DNA of 50,935 nucleotides from an uncultured Alloprevotella sp. (GTDB taxonomy: Bacteria > Bacteroidota > Bacteroidia > Bacteroidales > Bacteroidaceae): positions 1 to 50,935 of the forward strand of contig CALUOQ010000017.1 of NCBI GenBank assembly GCA_944322325.1, given 5' to 3'. Every line of letters begins with the position of its first letter. Position 1 is the first letter of the stretch. This document shows, piece by piece, positions 24,632 to 32,877 of the stretch. The position numbers and the translations under genes are program-made. The notes beneath the pieces were generated by a model that was not told the origin of the DNA, did not search any database, and was given only the letters and a program-made list of their open reading frames with translations.

Positions 24632-26236
24632 ATGGCAACATTGGATTTAACGCAGTACGGCATCACGGGAACTACCGAGATTGTACACAATCCTTCCTAC
24701 GAGACTCTTTTCGCTGAGGAAACCAAACCGGGCCTCGAAGGTTTCGAAAAAGGACAGGTGACGGAGCTGGGTGCTGTCAACGTAATGACAGGTATCTACA
24801 CCGGCCGCTCGCCGAAGGACAAGTTCATCGTCATGGACGAGACGAGCAAGGACACAATCTGGTGGACCAGCCCTGAATATAAGAACGACAACAAGCCCGC
24901 TACGCCCGAGGCTTGGAAGAGCCTGAAGGAACTGGCAGTCAACGAACTGTCGGGCAAGCGCCTCTTCGTAGTCGACGCTTTCTGCGGCGCCAACGCCGCC
25001 ACGCGTCTGTCTGTCCGCTTCATCATGGAAGTAGCATGGCAGGCTCACTTCGTAACCAATATGTTCATCCGTCCGACCGCCGAGGAACTCGAGTCGTTCA
25101 AGCCCGACTTCGTAGTCTACAACGCCTCCAAGGCCAAGGTTGAGAACTGGAAGGAGCTCGGCCTCAACTCTGAGACCGCCGTTGTCTTCAACCTGACGAG
25201 CCGCGAGCAGGTCATCATCAACACCTGGTACGGCGGTGAGATGAAGAAGGGTATCTTCTCGATGATGAACTACTTCAACCCGCTCCGTGGCATCGCTTCG
25301 ATGCACTGCTCGGCCAACACCGACATGAGCGGACAGAACACGGCTGTATTCTTCGGCCTCTCCGGTACGGGTAAAACTACGCTGTCCACCGATCCGAAGC
25401 GCCTCCTCATCGGCGACGACGAGCACGGATGGGACGACGAGGGCGTCTTCAACTACGAAGGCGGCTGCTACGCCAAGGTCATCAACCTCGACAAGGAGAG
25501 CGAGCCTGATATCTACAACGCCATCCGTCGCGATGCTCTCTTGGAGAACGTTACGGTCGACGCTGAGGGCAAGATTGACTTCGCCGACAAGAGCGTGACG
25601 GAGAACACCCGCGTTTCTTACCCCATCAACCACATCACGAACATCGTGAAGCCCATCTCGAAGGGCCCGGCCGCTAAGCAGGTCATCTTCCTGTCGGCCG
25701 ACGCATTCGGCGTGCTTCCCCCCGTGTCCATCCTCGACAGCGAGCAGACGAAGTACTACTTCCTCTCCGGCTTCACGGCCAAGCTCGCCGGTACGGAGCG
25801 CGGCATCACGGAACCGACCCCGACGTTCTCGGCTTGCTTCGGCGCAGCCTTCCTGAGCCTGCACCCCACGAAGTACGCTGAAGAGCTTGTGAAGAAGATG
25901 GAAAAGAGCGGCGCCAAGGCTTACCTCGTCAACACGGGCTGGAACGGTACGGGCAAGCGTATCTCCATCCGCGATACGCGCGGCATCATCGACGCCATCC
26001 TTGACCACTCCATCGACCAGGCTCCGACGAAGACCATTCCGTTCTTCAACTTCGTTGTCCCGACACAGCTCAACGGCGTTGACCCCAACATCCTCGACCC
26101 GCGCGACACGTATGCCAGCGCCGCACAGTGGGAAGAGAAGGCTAAGGACCTCGCCCAGCGCTTCATCAACAACTTCAAGAAGTACGAGACCAACGAAGCC
26201 GGCAAGGCGCTCGTAGCCGCCGGTCCGAAGCTCTAA
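24632..26236 (+). CDS. pckA: ATP-dependent phosphoenolpyruvate carboxykinase
   Basis: Interconverts oxaloacetate plus ATP and PEP plus CO2 plus ADP. In Bacteroidales it usually runs toward oxaloacetate, capturing CO2 and ATP on the way to succinate. The 534-aa protein has the Walker A/kinase-1a [14 protein letters not shown], the kinase-2 region [21 protein letters not shown] substrate-site residues and the TRVSYP motif. Full length. Codon use is more uniform than in its neighbours, as expected of a highly expressed gene. It has its own promoter (24523-24554) and terminator (26270-26304). Confidence 0.98.
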   Translation: MATLDLTQYGITGTTEIVHNPSYETLFAEETKPGLEGFEKGQVTELGAVNVMTGIYTGRSPKDKFIVMDETSKDTIWWTSPEYKNDNKPATPEAWKSLKELAVNELSGKRLFVVDAFCGANAATRLSVRFIMEVAWQAHFVTNMFIRPTAEELESFKPDFVVYNASKAKVENWKELGLNSETAVVFNLTSREQVIINTWYGGEMKKGIFSMMNYFNPLRGIASMHCSANTDMSGQNTAVFFGLSGTGKTTLSTDPKRLLIGDDEHGWDDEGVFNYEGGCYAKVINLDKESEPDIYNAIRRDALLENVTVDAEGKIDFADKSVTENTRVSYPINHITNIVKPISKGPAAKQVIFLSADAFGVLPPVSILDSEQTKYYFLSGFTAKLAGTERGITEPTPTFSACFGAAFLSLHPTKYAEELVKKMEKSGAKAYLVNTGWNGTGKRISIRDTRGIIDAILDHSIDQAPTKTIPFFNFVVPTQLNGVDPNILDPRDTYASAAQWEEKAKDLAQRFINNFKKYETNEAGKALVAAGPKL

Positions 26237-26269
26237 CAAAGACTTCAACCTGTTTTTCATCAGTTATGC

Positions 26270-26310
26270 GGAGGATGTGTCATCATTGTCATGGCACATC
26301 CTCCCTTTAT
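26270..26310 (+). terminator. Terminator of pckA
   Basis: GGAGGATGTG (26270-26279) pairs with CACATCCTCC (26295-26304), extendable by several pairs toward the loop, followed by a weak T-rich tail. Confidence 0.75.
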
Positions 26311-26323
26311 TATATCCCGGACC

Positions 26324-26428
26324 GTCGCTGCCCCTGAAAAAACAAGTACTACGTTCGTTTTCACGGGGACTACGACAGGAAAAACGATCGCTGCGCTACG
26401 AAAACCGGGCACTACACAAATTTTCTTC
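26324..26428. repeat. 21-bp intergenic repeat array C (5 units)
   Basis: Five 21-bp units at 26324, 26345, 26366, 26387 and 26408, more diverged than arrays D and E but in strict register. It ends 27 nt before the ATG of the Crp-like gene. It lies just downstream of the pckA terminator. Confidence 0.85.
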
Positions 26429-26455
26429 ACCACGCTGTCGCCATCTTTCACCTGT

Positions 26456-27031
26456 ATGAATGAGTTCAACGCCTACCTGAACCACCCCGATTTCACGACC
26501 TTGAAAATGTTTTTCAAAGAGAACGGAACCAGGCGGACTTATCCCAAAAAGAGCCTCTTCACCCGGCAGCACCTGATTCCGCGGCTTGCAGGATGGGTCG
26601 AAGCGGGAATTTTTCAGTACACGCATGTCGACGAAGACGCAGCGGCGCACATCGTCGGCTTCGCCTTTGCGGACGAATTTGTCGGCGACTACCCCGCCCT
26701 GCTCGGCGACATCCCAGCCTCGGTCAGCATTCAGGCTGTCACGGACTGCACCGTTTACGAAATTCCGTACCGCGACCTTGTCCGCTATTGGGACACCGAT
26801 TACCACACACAGCGCTACGGCCGACAGATCGCAGAGAGCCTCTTTTCCCTCGCATATCGACGGTTGCTGGAATCGTACAGCTCGCCGCGACGCCGGTACG
26901 AGCGGCTCATGCGCCAATGCCCGACACTGAAAGAGACCATCCCGCTACGCAGCATTGCGTCCTACCTGGGCGTGACGCCCGAAACGGTCAGCCATATCCG
27001 CCGGGACCTGCTCAAGGGCGAAAAACCTTGA
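26456..27031 (+). CDS. Crp/Fnr family transcriptional regulator
   Basis: A 191-aa regulator. An N-terminal cyclic-nucleotide-binding-like beta roll (about 20-115, with FADEFVGDYPALLGDIPASVSIQAV) precedes a Crp-type winged helix (about 150-187, IASYLGVTPETVSHIRRDLL). No Fnr-type cysteine cluster. The ligand is unknown; such short Crp-like proteins are common in Bacteroidetes. The ATG at 26456 is preferred because the upstream in-frame extension consists of the repeat array. No TAnnTTTG promoter is visible between the array and the start, so the array probably lies in the leader or contains the control region. Confidence 0.85.
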   Translation: MNEFNAYLNHPDFTTLKMFFKENGTRRTYPKKSLFTRQHLIPRLAGWVEAGIFQYTHVDEDAAAHIVGFAFADEFVGDYPALLGDIPASVSIQAVTDCTVYEIPYRDLVRYWDTDYHTQRYGRQIAESLFSLAYRRLLESYSSPRRRYERLMRQCPTLKETIPLRSIASYLGVTPETVSHIRRDLLKGEKP

Positions 27032-27100
27032 AATTCTTCAAGCGTTTTCTGCGCTTTTCTTGTTTCCTTTGCAGGCGGAACGAACTTTACCTCCGTCGCC

Positions 27101-28882
27101 ATGCACAACGTCATCAATTTTTACCTCGATAAGATAAGCCACCTCAGCGCACAGGAACGCCGACTGAAGGCAAGGAGCAACACCTGTCTGTACGCCAAAC
27201 TGCTCTTCTTCCTCGGCGTCGTCGTTTTTGCTTACTGGACTTACCGACACTTCGGGTGGCCGAACCTGACGGCCGCACTGCTCTGCGCGGCGGCCTACGT
27301 AACGGCGCTCGTGCTGGACAGCCAGTTACGGTCACGCATCGACGCCCTCCGCGCCAAGCAACGGGTCTGCCGCAACGAGATTGACGGACTCGGCGGTACA
27401 TTCTCCGCCTTTCGCGATGGCAGCGAGTACGTCAACCCGCAGCACGAGTACGCCTACGACTTGGACATCTTCGGCAAGGATTCCTTGTTCAACCGGATAA
27501 ACCGCACCGTCACCCGCAAGGGCAGCGACCGGCTGGCCGAGCGGTTGACCCGCCTGAGTGAGGACAAGCAGGATATCCTTGAGCGACAGGCAGCCGTCGC
27601 CGAACTTGCACAGATGCCGGACTGGCGCATCGAATTTCTGTCCCATCCCTTCACCGAAAGCCATCTGGACCTGATGGCCGGACTGCTCGACCGCGGCAAG
27701 CCGGCAACCTCTGCCCTGCGCGCTGCGCTCCCTTACCTCTCTGTCGGTCTCACGCTGTCCTTCCTCATCCTCGGATGGACGGGAGTATGCACTTGGGCCG
27801 GCTTCGGACTGATGTTCACAGCACAACTCTCGGCCACACTCCTCACCAGCCGGCTGTCCGCCAAGACGAACGCACAGGCAGAAACGCTTTGCAAGGAGTT
27901 CACGAGCTACCTCCACGTTCTTCGGGACATCGAACGCGCCGAGTTCCGGAGCAAACGGCTTGTAGAAATCCGCCACGACCTTTTCCTCAAGGAGGCCGAC
28001 AGCCTTGCCGCCCTGCGCCAGCTCGCCCGGATTCTCAACCTGTACAACCAGCGGGGAAACGCCGTCGTCTACATCGCACTGAACGGCCTTTTCCTTTTCG
28101 ACATCGCGCTGATCAGGATGTTCGCCGCCTGGAAAAGGACTTACACCACTTATATTAATATGTGGGTCAGCCACATTGCGGAAGTCGACGCCTTGGTCAG
28201 TCTGGCCACATACGCCTACAATCATCCCCACAACTGCCTGCCGCACATACTCGGCGACGACGCGGACTGCGTCATCCGGGCCGAGAATGTCTGTCACCCT
28301 TTCCTGAATCCGGAAAAGGCCGTCCCCAACAGTTTCACGCTGCGAAAGAAGAACGTCGCCATAATCACCGGGGCGAACATGGCCGGGAAAAGCACATTCC
28401 TCCGGACGATAGGCGTGACATACGTACTGGCCGTCAACGGCGTCCCGGTCTGCGCCGAGCGGTTCGGCTTCGCTGTCGTATCGCTCTTTTCGAGTATGCG
28501 GACGACCGACGACCTGACGCACGACATCTCTTACTTCAACGCAGAACTGATAAGGCTGAAAAACCTCATCCGCCACGTCAGGTCGCACCGCTTTACGCTC
28601 ATCATCCTGGACGAAATCCTGAAAGGCACCAACTCCAAGGACAAACTGACGGGGTCGGTCCTGTTTCTCCGCGAGATAGCAAAGTACGACATCGCCGCCC
28701 TGATTGCCACGCACGACCTGGAGCTTGCGAAACTCGAAGAGCAGGCTCCTTCGACCTACGTCAACTACTGTTTCGAAATCGAGCTTTCCGAGGACATCAA
28801 GTACACTTACCGGATTCAGCGCGGCGCAGCCAGGAACATGAACGGCTCCTACCTGCTCGCCAAGCTCCTTCAGTCCGTTTAG
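27101..28882 (+). CDS. Membrane-associated MutS-like ATPase
   Basis: A 593-aa protein with the MutS ABC-ATPase domain at the C-terminus: Walker A GANMAGKSTFLRT near residue 424, a signature segment SYFNAELIRL, Walker B TLIILDEIL followed by KGTNSKDK, and a late ATHDLELAKLE switch. The lever/core helices precede it. The N-terminal mismatch-recognition domain is missing and is replaced by membrane helices: two near residues 30-70 and two near 210-250. It therefore is not a classic mismatch repair MutS; proteins like this occur in Bacteroidetes with unknown role. Single gene, 69 bp after the Crp-like gene. Confidence 0.88.
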   Translation: MHNVINFYLDKISHLSAQERRLKARSNTCLYAKLLFFLGVVVFAYWTYRHFGWPNLTAALLCAAAYVTALVLDSQLRSRIDALRAKQRVCRNEIDGLGGTFSAFRDGSEYVNPQHEYAYDLDIFGKDSLFNRINRTVTRKGSDRLAERLTRLSEDKQDILERQAAVAELAQMPDWRIEFLSHPFTESHLDLMAGLLDRGKPATSALRAALPYLSVGLTLSFLILGWTGVCTWAGFGLMFTAQLSATLLTSRLSAKTNAQAETLCKEFTSYLHVLRDIERAEFRSKRLVEIRHDLFLKEADSLAALRQLARILNLYNQRGNAVVYIALNGLFLFDIALIRMFAAWKRTYTTYINMWVSHIAEVDALVSLATYAYNHPHNCLPHILGDDADCVIRAENVCHPFLNPEKAVPNSFTLRKKNVAIITGANMAGKSTFLRTIGVTYVLAVNGVPVCAERFGFAVVSLFSSMRTTDDLTHDISYFNAELIRLKNLIRHVRSHRFTLIILDEILKGTNSKDKLTGSVLFLREIAKYDIAALIATHDLELAKLEEQAPSTYVNYCFEIELSEDIKYTYRIQRGAARNMNGSYLLAKLLQSV

Positions 28883-29001
28883 CCACGAAGCAGTCGGTCT
28901 TCAGCGCTGAGCACCGGCCCTGTCCGGAGCGCCGCGCGCACTTTTCCACGGCGACAGGCGAAAAAAATCCGCCTATCGTGCGGCGGGCGGCGCTATTTCA
29001 C

Positions 29002-29009
29002 TATTTTTG
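29002..29009 (+). promoter_or_regulatory. -7 promoter element for the phosphoesterase gene
   Basis: TATTTTTG, 64 nt before the ATG at 29074; no clear -33. Confidence 0.55.
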
Positions 29010-29073
29010 CACAAGCGGCGGTCAGGCCCCGACTCCGCCGACCGTTCAAACCTATCCAACTCCCCTAAAGAAT

Positions 29074-30060
29074 ATGAGTAAGAAAACACTGCTCACAGGC
29101 CTACTTGCCCTGCTTTGCACTACGGCTTTCGCCGCCACGCCGCTCCGCTTCCGCGCGGACGGCACGTTCAAAATCGTACAGTTTACGGACGTACACTTTA
29201 TCCACGGCGACACCCGTTCGGACAGCGCCCTGGCCCGCATCCGCGAAGTCATGGCCGCCGAACGTCCCGACCTCGTCATGCTGACGGGCGACGTCATCTA
29301 CGGCAAACCAGCCGAACAGAGCTACCGCACCGTGCTCGACCTCGTCTCGTCCTACGACGTACCGTTCGGCGTCACTTTCGGCAACCACGACGACGAACAA
29401 GGCCTCGACAAGGAAGCCCTCATGCGCATCATCCAGAGCTATCCGCTCAACCTGACGCGCCGCGAACCGGGCATCCACGGCTACACGAACTACCTCGTGC
29501 CCGTCATGGCCAGCGAGGGCAGCGACACGGCCGCCGTGCTCTACTGCTTCGACTCAAACACGTACTCGCAGATTAAGGGAGTCAAGGGCTACGACTACAT
29601 CCGCGCCGACCAGATAGACTGGTATCGCCGGATGAGCCGCACCCTCACGGCGGCCCGCGGCGGCAAGCCCCTGCCGGCCTACGCTTTCTTCCACATCCCG
29701 CTGCCCGAGTACCACGAGGCGGTGGCCGACGAGAGTGCCGTGATGATCGGCACCCGCATGGAGCCGGCCTGCGCCCCCGCGCTCAACTCGGGCCTCTTCG
29801 CCGCGATGAAGGAGTGCGGCGACGTGCGGGCCATGTTCGTCGGACACGACCACGACAACGACTACGCCGTCCTCTGGCGCGGCATTCTGCTGGCCTACGG
29901 CCGATATACGGGCGGCAACACCGTCTACAACCACCTGCCCAACGGCGCCCGTGTCATCGAGCTCCGCGAAGACGGCAAGCAGTTCGACACCTGGATTCGC
30001 CTGGCCGGCGGACAAATCATCAACCGCGCCACCTGTCCCGACAGCTTCCAGCGGAAATAA
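29074..30060 (+). CDS. Secreted calcineurin-like metallophosphoesterase
   Basis: A 328-aa exported protein; signal peptide at 1-21 ending LCTTAFA. The metal-binding motifs of the calcineurin-like fold are all present: D-x-H in FTDVHF, GDV in LTGDVIYG, GNHDD, H in YAFFHIPLPEYHE and GHDHDND. Related Bacteroidetes proteins are annotated as secreted phosphodiesterases or purple-acid-phosphatase-like enzymes; the substrate is unknown. The ATG at 29074 follows the -7 box at 29002-29009. It is the first of a rightward series with GH2, an unknown protein and GH29, though a repeat array separates it from GH2. Confidence 0.9.
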   Translation: MSKKTLLTGLLALLCTTAFAATPLRFRADGTFKIVQFTDVHFIHGDTRSDSALARIREVMAAERPDLVMLTGDVIYGKPAEQSYRTVLDLVSSYDVPFGVTFGNHDDEQGLDKEALMRIIQSYPLNLTRREPGIHGYTNYLVPVMASEGSDTAAVLYCFDSNTYSQIKGVKGYDYIRADQIDWYRRMSRTLTAARGGKPLPAYAFFHIPLPEYHEAVADESAVMIGTRMEPACAPALNSGLFAAMKECGDVRAMFVGHDHDNDYAVLWRGILLAYGRYTGGNTVYNHLPNGARVIELREDGKQFDTWIRLAGGQIINRATCPDSFQRK

Positions 30061-30127
30061 ACAGGACGCCGCCCTGATCCCGACTCTGCCCTACGGGGTA
30101 CTCCCTGAAACCGTTCCGGAAAATCCT

Positions 30128-30232
30128 ATGGCTACGACAGAAATTCTTAGGACTACGATAGAAATTTCTATGACTACGATAGGATTTCCTAAGACTACGA
30201 TAGGATTTTCCGGGACTACACTTGTCAAACCT
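30128..30232. repeat. 21-bp intergenic repeat array D (5 units)
   Basis: The best-preserved array: units at 30128, 30149, 30170, 30191 and 30212. Four share CTACGAYAG plus AAATT/GATTT tracts, and the last is the ACTACACTTGT end type. It ends 24 nt before the ATG of the GH2 gene. The first unit starts with ATG and the array is open in the GH2 frame, but this is judged non-coding (it would bury the signal peptide). Confidence 0.92.
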
Positions 30233-30256
30233 ATAACACTATCCCATCCGCCAAGC

Positions 30257-32740
30257 ATGCCTTTTCCGCATTTTACCCGTACGATACGCTGTTTCCTGTC
30301 CCTACTGGTCGGACTATGCGCACTTCACGTCAGTGCCCAAAGACTTTCGCTCAACACGGGCTGGGAGTTCCAGCGCCTCGACGCCGTCCAGCCCGACGCC
30401 ACCAAGCGCGCACAAGGCTCGGACTGGGCTTCGCAGTTCCACATCGAACATATACAGACTGCCTCGCACCGCCTGGCGGTCCCCACCGACACCCTGCGTC
30501 GCGAGGCCGACCAGCTGGCGCAAGGCGCATGGAGCCCTGCTACGCTGCCTCATACGCCCTCTATCGAGCCGCTCGCCGTGAAGCGTCAGTGGCAGGGTGT
30601 CTGCTACTACCGCCGGAACCTCCGTCTGACCTCGGAACTGACCGGCAAACGGCTGTGGCTGGAGTTTGAGGGCGCCATGCAGCTGGCCGACCTCTGGGTC
30701 AACGGCCGCCACGTCGCACAGCACGCTGGCGGCTACACGCCCTTTGTCGCCGACGTCACGGACTGGCTCAAAGCCAATGCGGACAACGAAATCGTCGTGC
30801 GCCTCGACAACCGCGACAACCCGCTCATACCGCCCGGAAAGCCCTTGGCCGACCTGGACTTCTGCTACTACGGCGGCCTCTATCGCAACGCCCGGCTCAT
30901 CGCCAAGCCCGCCGTCCACATCACGCACCCCATCCTGGCCGACCAACCAGCCGGCGGAGGCGTATTCGTCACCTATCCCAGCGTATCGGCCGACGAAGCG
31001 ACCATCCGCATTCAGACCGAAGTGGCCAACCAGAGCGACAGTCCCCGACAGCTCTCCCTGCGCCAGACGCTCTACGAGTGGAGCCGGAAAAAAGGGAAAG
31101 GACGCCGCGTGATCACCTGCGAGCAACCCCTCGCCCTCGCCTCGGGGACGTCCGTGACTCAGCGGCAGACGCTCACTGTCAGTCAGCCCCGCCTCTGGTC
31201 GCCCGCCTCGCCGGCACTCTATCTCCTCATTACGGAAGTGCGCGACGGCCGCCACACCGTCGACCGCGAAGAAACGCGCATCGGCATCCGCCGCATCGAG
31301 TTCTCGCGCGAACGCGGTTTCCTTATCAACGGCGAGCCCCTGCGCCTCGTCGGCACCAACCGCCACATGGAATATCCCTACGTGGGCAACGCCCTGCCCG
31401 ACGCCGCGCAGTTCCGCGACATCCATCAGATTCGCTCCAACGGCTTCAACATCGTCCGACTGGGCCACTACCCGCAGGCACCCGCCGTGCTCGACGCCTG
31501 CGACGAGCTGGGGCTGCTGGCCATCGAACCGATACCCGGATGGCAGTTCTACAACGGCGACACGGCCTTTACCCAAAGAACTTACCGCGACGTGCGCGAC
31601 ATGATTCGCCGCGACCGCAACCACCCGAGCGTTGTGCTCTGGGAAACCACGCTCAACGAGTCGTGGCCACCCGACACCTGGAAGGACGGCGCCGTCCGCA
31701 CCGCGCACGAAGAATACCCCGGCGACCAGTGCTACACCAGTGGCGACGCCTACGGCTACTCGGGTTTCGACGTCTGCTACAACGACTGGGAGGAAGGCTT
31801 CAACCGCCCCAACAAGACGGACAAGGCCGGCTTCATCCGCGAGTACTACGACTACGAGTTTGGCGGCCACTACAGCACCACGCGCATCCGCCGCGCCGAC
31901 GGCGACAGGGCCCTCATGCAGAATGCCTGGAACGCGCAATGGTCGCACAACCGCTACAACGCCTACTACCCCCACACGGCAGGCAATGCCGTATGGAGCA
32001 TGTACGACTACAACCGCGGATGCAGCGACCTGACTTGCTACAGCGGCGTGGCCAACCTTTTCCGTCTGCCGAAGTTCAGTCTACCCTTCTTCCGTTGCCA
32101 GACGGCAGCCGGCTCGCCCCTTCCCGACGGCCCGATGCCCTACGAACTGTTCATCGCCAGCCACTGGATGTCCGACTCGCCGGACACGCTCCAAGTCTAC
32201 GGCAACGTGGACGAGGTGGAACTGCGCCTGAACGGACGCACCATAGCCCGGCAGAAAGCAGACGACGGCCCAGATTCGCCCTACGTACCCGGCCCCGACG
32301 GGGGCAACTGCCGGCTACTCCGGTTCCCGCCATTCACCTTCACCGGCATCCCCCGAGAAACGGGTGAGCTCACCGCTGTGGGCTACGTCAAGGGGCACCG
32401 CGTCACTACAACCAGCGTACACACCCCGGGACAGCCCGACCGCCTCGTGCTGTCCTACTTCGAAAGTGGACGTCCCGCCGAAAAGCACGACCTGCTCATC
32501 GTCTACGTCAGGTTGACCGACGAGCGAAGCACTACACTCAGCGGGGAAAACGACCGAAAGGTCACCCTCTGCGTCGAGGGTGGCGGCACAGTGGTCGGCC
32601 CCTCTACCACAACGTGCGAGGCCGGCGTCGCCTCCTTCCTCGTACAGACCAGCGAAAGCCGACGATTGCGACTCCGCGCCCATAGCGACGACTTGACAGT
32701 CCGAAAACTCCTGAGATTACGCGGCCATATGACAGAATAA
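30257..32740 (+). CDS. Glycoside hydrolase family 2 enzyme (beta-galactosidase/glucuronidase type)
   Basis: An 827-aa exported enzyme (signal peptide 1-27, ending LHVSAQ). Order: galactose-binding-like sugar-binding domain (about 30-230, with LWLEFEGAMQLADLWVNG and HAGGYTPFVADVT), an immunoglobulin-like domain (about 235-345), the TIM barrel (about 350-650) with NRHMEYPYVG, the acid/base glutamate in LWETTLNES, and a probable nucleophile in YYDYEFGGHYS, then beta-sandwich domains including one with NVDEVELRLNGR. Probably periplasmic or surface cleavage of beta-linked sugars in fucosylated glycans; specificity is not readable. The start at 30257 is chosen for the signal peptide. No SusC/D partner is nearby. 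Confidence 0.9.
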   Translation: MPFPHFTRTIRCFLSLLVGLCALHVSAQRLSLNTGWEFQRLDAVQPDATKRAQGSDWASQFHIEHIQTASHRLAVPTDTLRREADQLAQGAWSPATLPHTPSIEPLAVKRQWQGVCYYRRNLRLTSELTGKRLWLEFEGAMQLADLWVNGRHVAQHAGGYTPFVADVTDWLKANADNEIVVRLDNRDNPLIPPGKPLADLDFCYYGGLYRNARLIAKPAVHITHPILADQPAGGGVFVTYPSVSADEATIRIQTEVANQSDSPRQLSLRQTLYEWSRKKGKGRRVITCEQPLALASGTSVTQRQTLTVSQPRLWSPASPALYLLITEVRDGRHTVDREETRIGIRRIEFSRERGFLINGEPLRLVGTNRHMEYPYVGNALPDAAQFRDIHQIRSNGFNIVRLGHYPQAPAVLDACDELGLLAIEPIPGWQFYNGDTAFTQRTYRDVRDMIRRDRNHPSVVLWETTLNESWPPDTWKDGAVRTAHEEYPGDQCYTSGDAYGYSGFDVCYNDWEEGFNRPNKTDKAGFIREYYDYEFGGHYSTTRIRRADGDRALMQNAWNAQWSHNRYNAYYPHTAGNAVWSMYDYNRGCSDLTCYSGVANLFRLPKFSLPFFRCQTAAGSPLPDGPMPYELFIASHWMSDSPDTLQVYGNVDEVELRLNGRTIARQKADDGPDSPYVPGPDGGNCRLLRFPPFTFTGIPRETGELTAVGYVKGHRVTTTSVHTPGQPDRLVLSYFESGRPAEKHDLLIVYVRLTDERSTTLSGENDRKVTLCVEGGGTVVGPSTTTCEAGVASFLVQTSESRRLRLRAHSDDLTVRKLLRLRGHMTE

Positions 32741-32777
32741 AAACGCACAAGGCTGATGGATAAACACAGGAATTTAG

Positions 32778-32785
32778 TATCTTTG
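32778..32785 (+). promoter_or_regulatory. -7 promoter element for the unknown 837-aa protein and GH29
   Basis: TATCTTTG, about 86 nt of predicted leader to the ATG at 32878; no clear -33. Confidence 0.6.
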
Positions 32786-32877
32786 CACAAAAGCAGGCAT
32801 GGAATGCATGACGAGAGCCATATCCCCGCTTGACACCTCGCCTATTTATGGCAAAAATCCTCTATAAAATAAAAACT

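Noticed and set aside
26291-26455. Array C as an N-terminal extension of the Crp-like protein, and likewise array D (30128-30256) of GH2
   Set aside because: The extension would consist only of repeat-encoded Thr-rich heptads; in GH2 it would bury a good signal peptide. In-frame openness follows from 21 being a multiple of three.
28920-28975. A possible seventh 21-bp unit (GGCGACAGG followed by an A tract)
   Set aside because: Only one partial match, no second unit in register; it could be a decayed remnant but cannot be supported.
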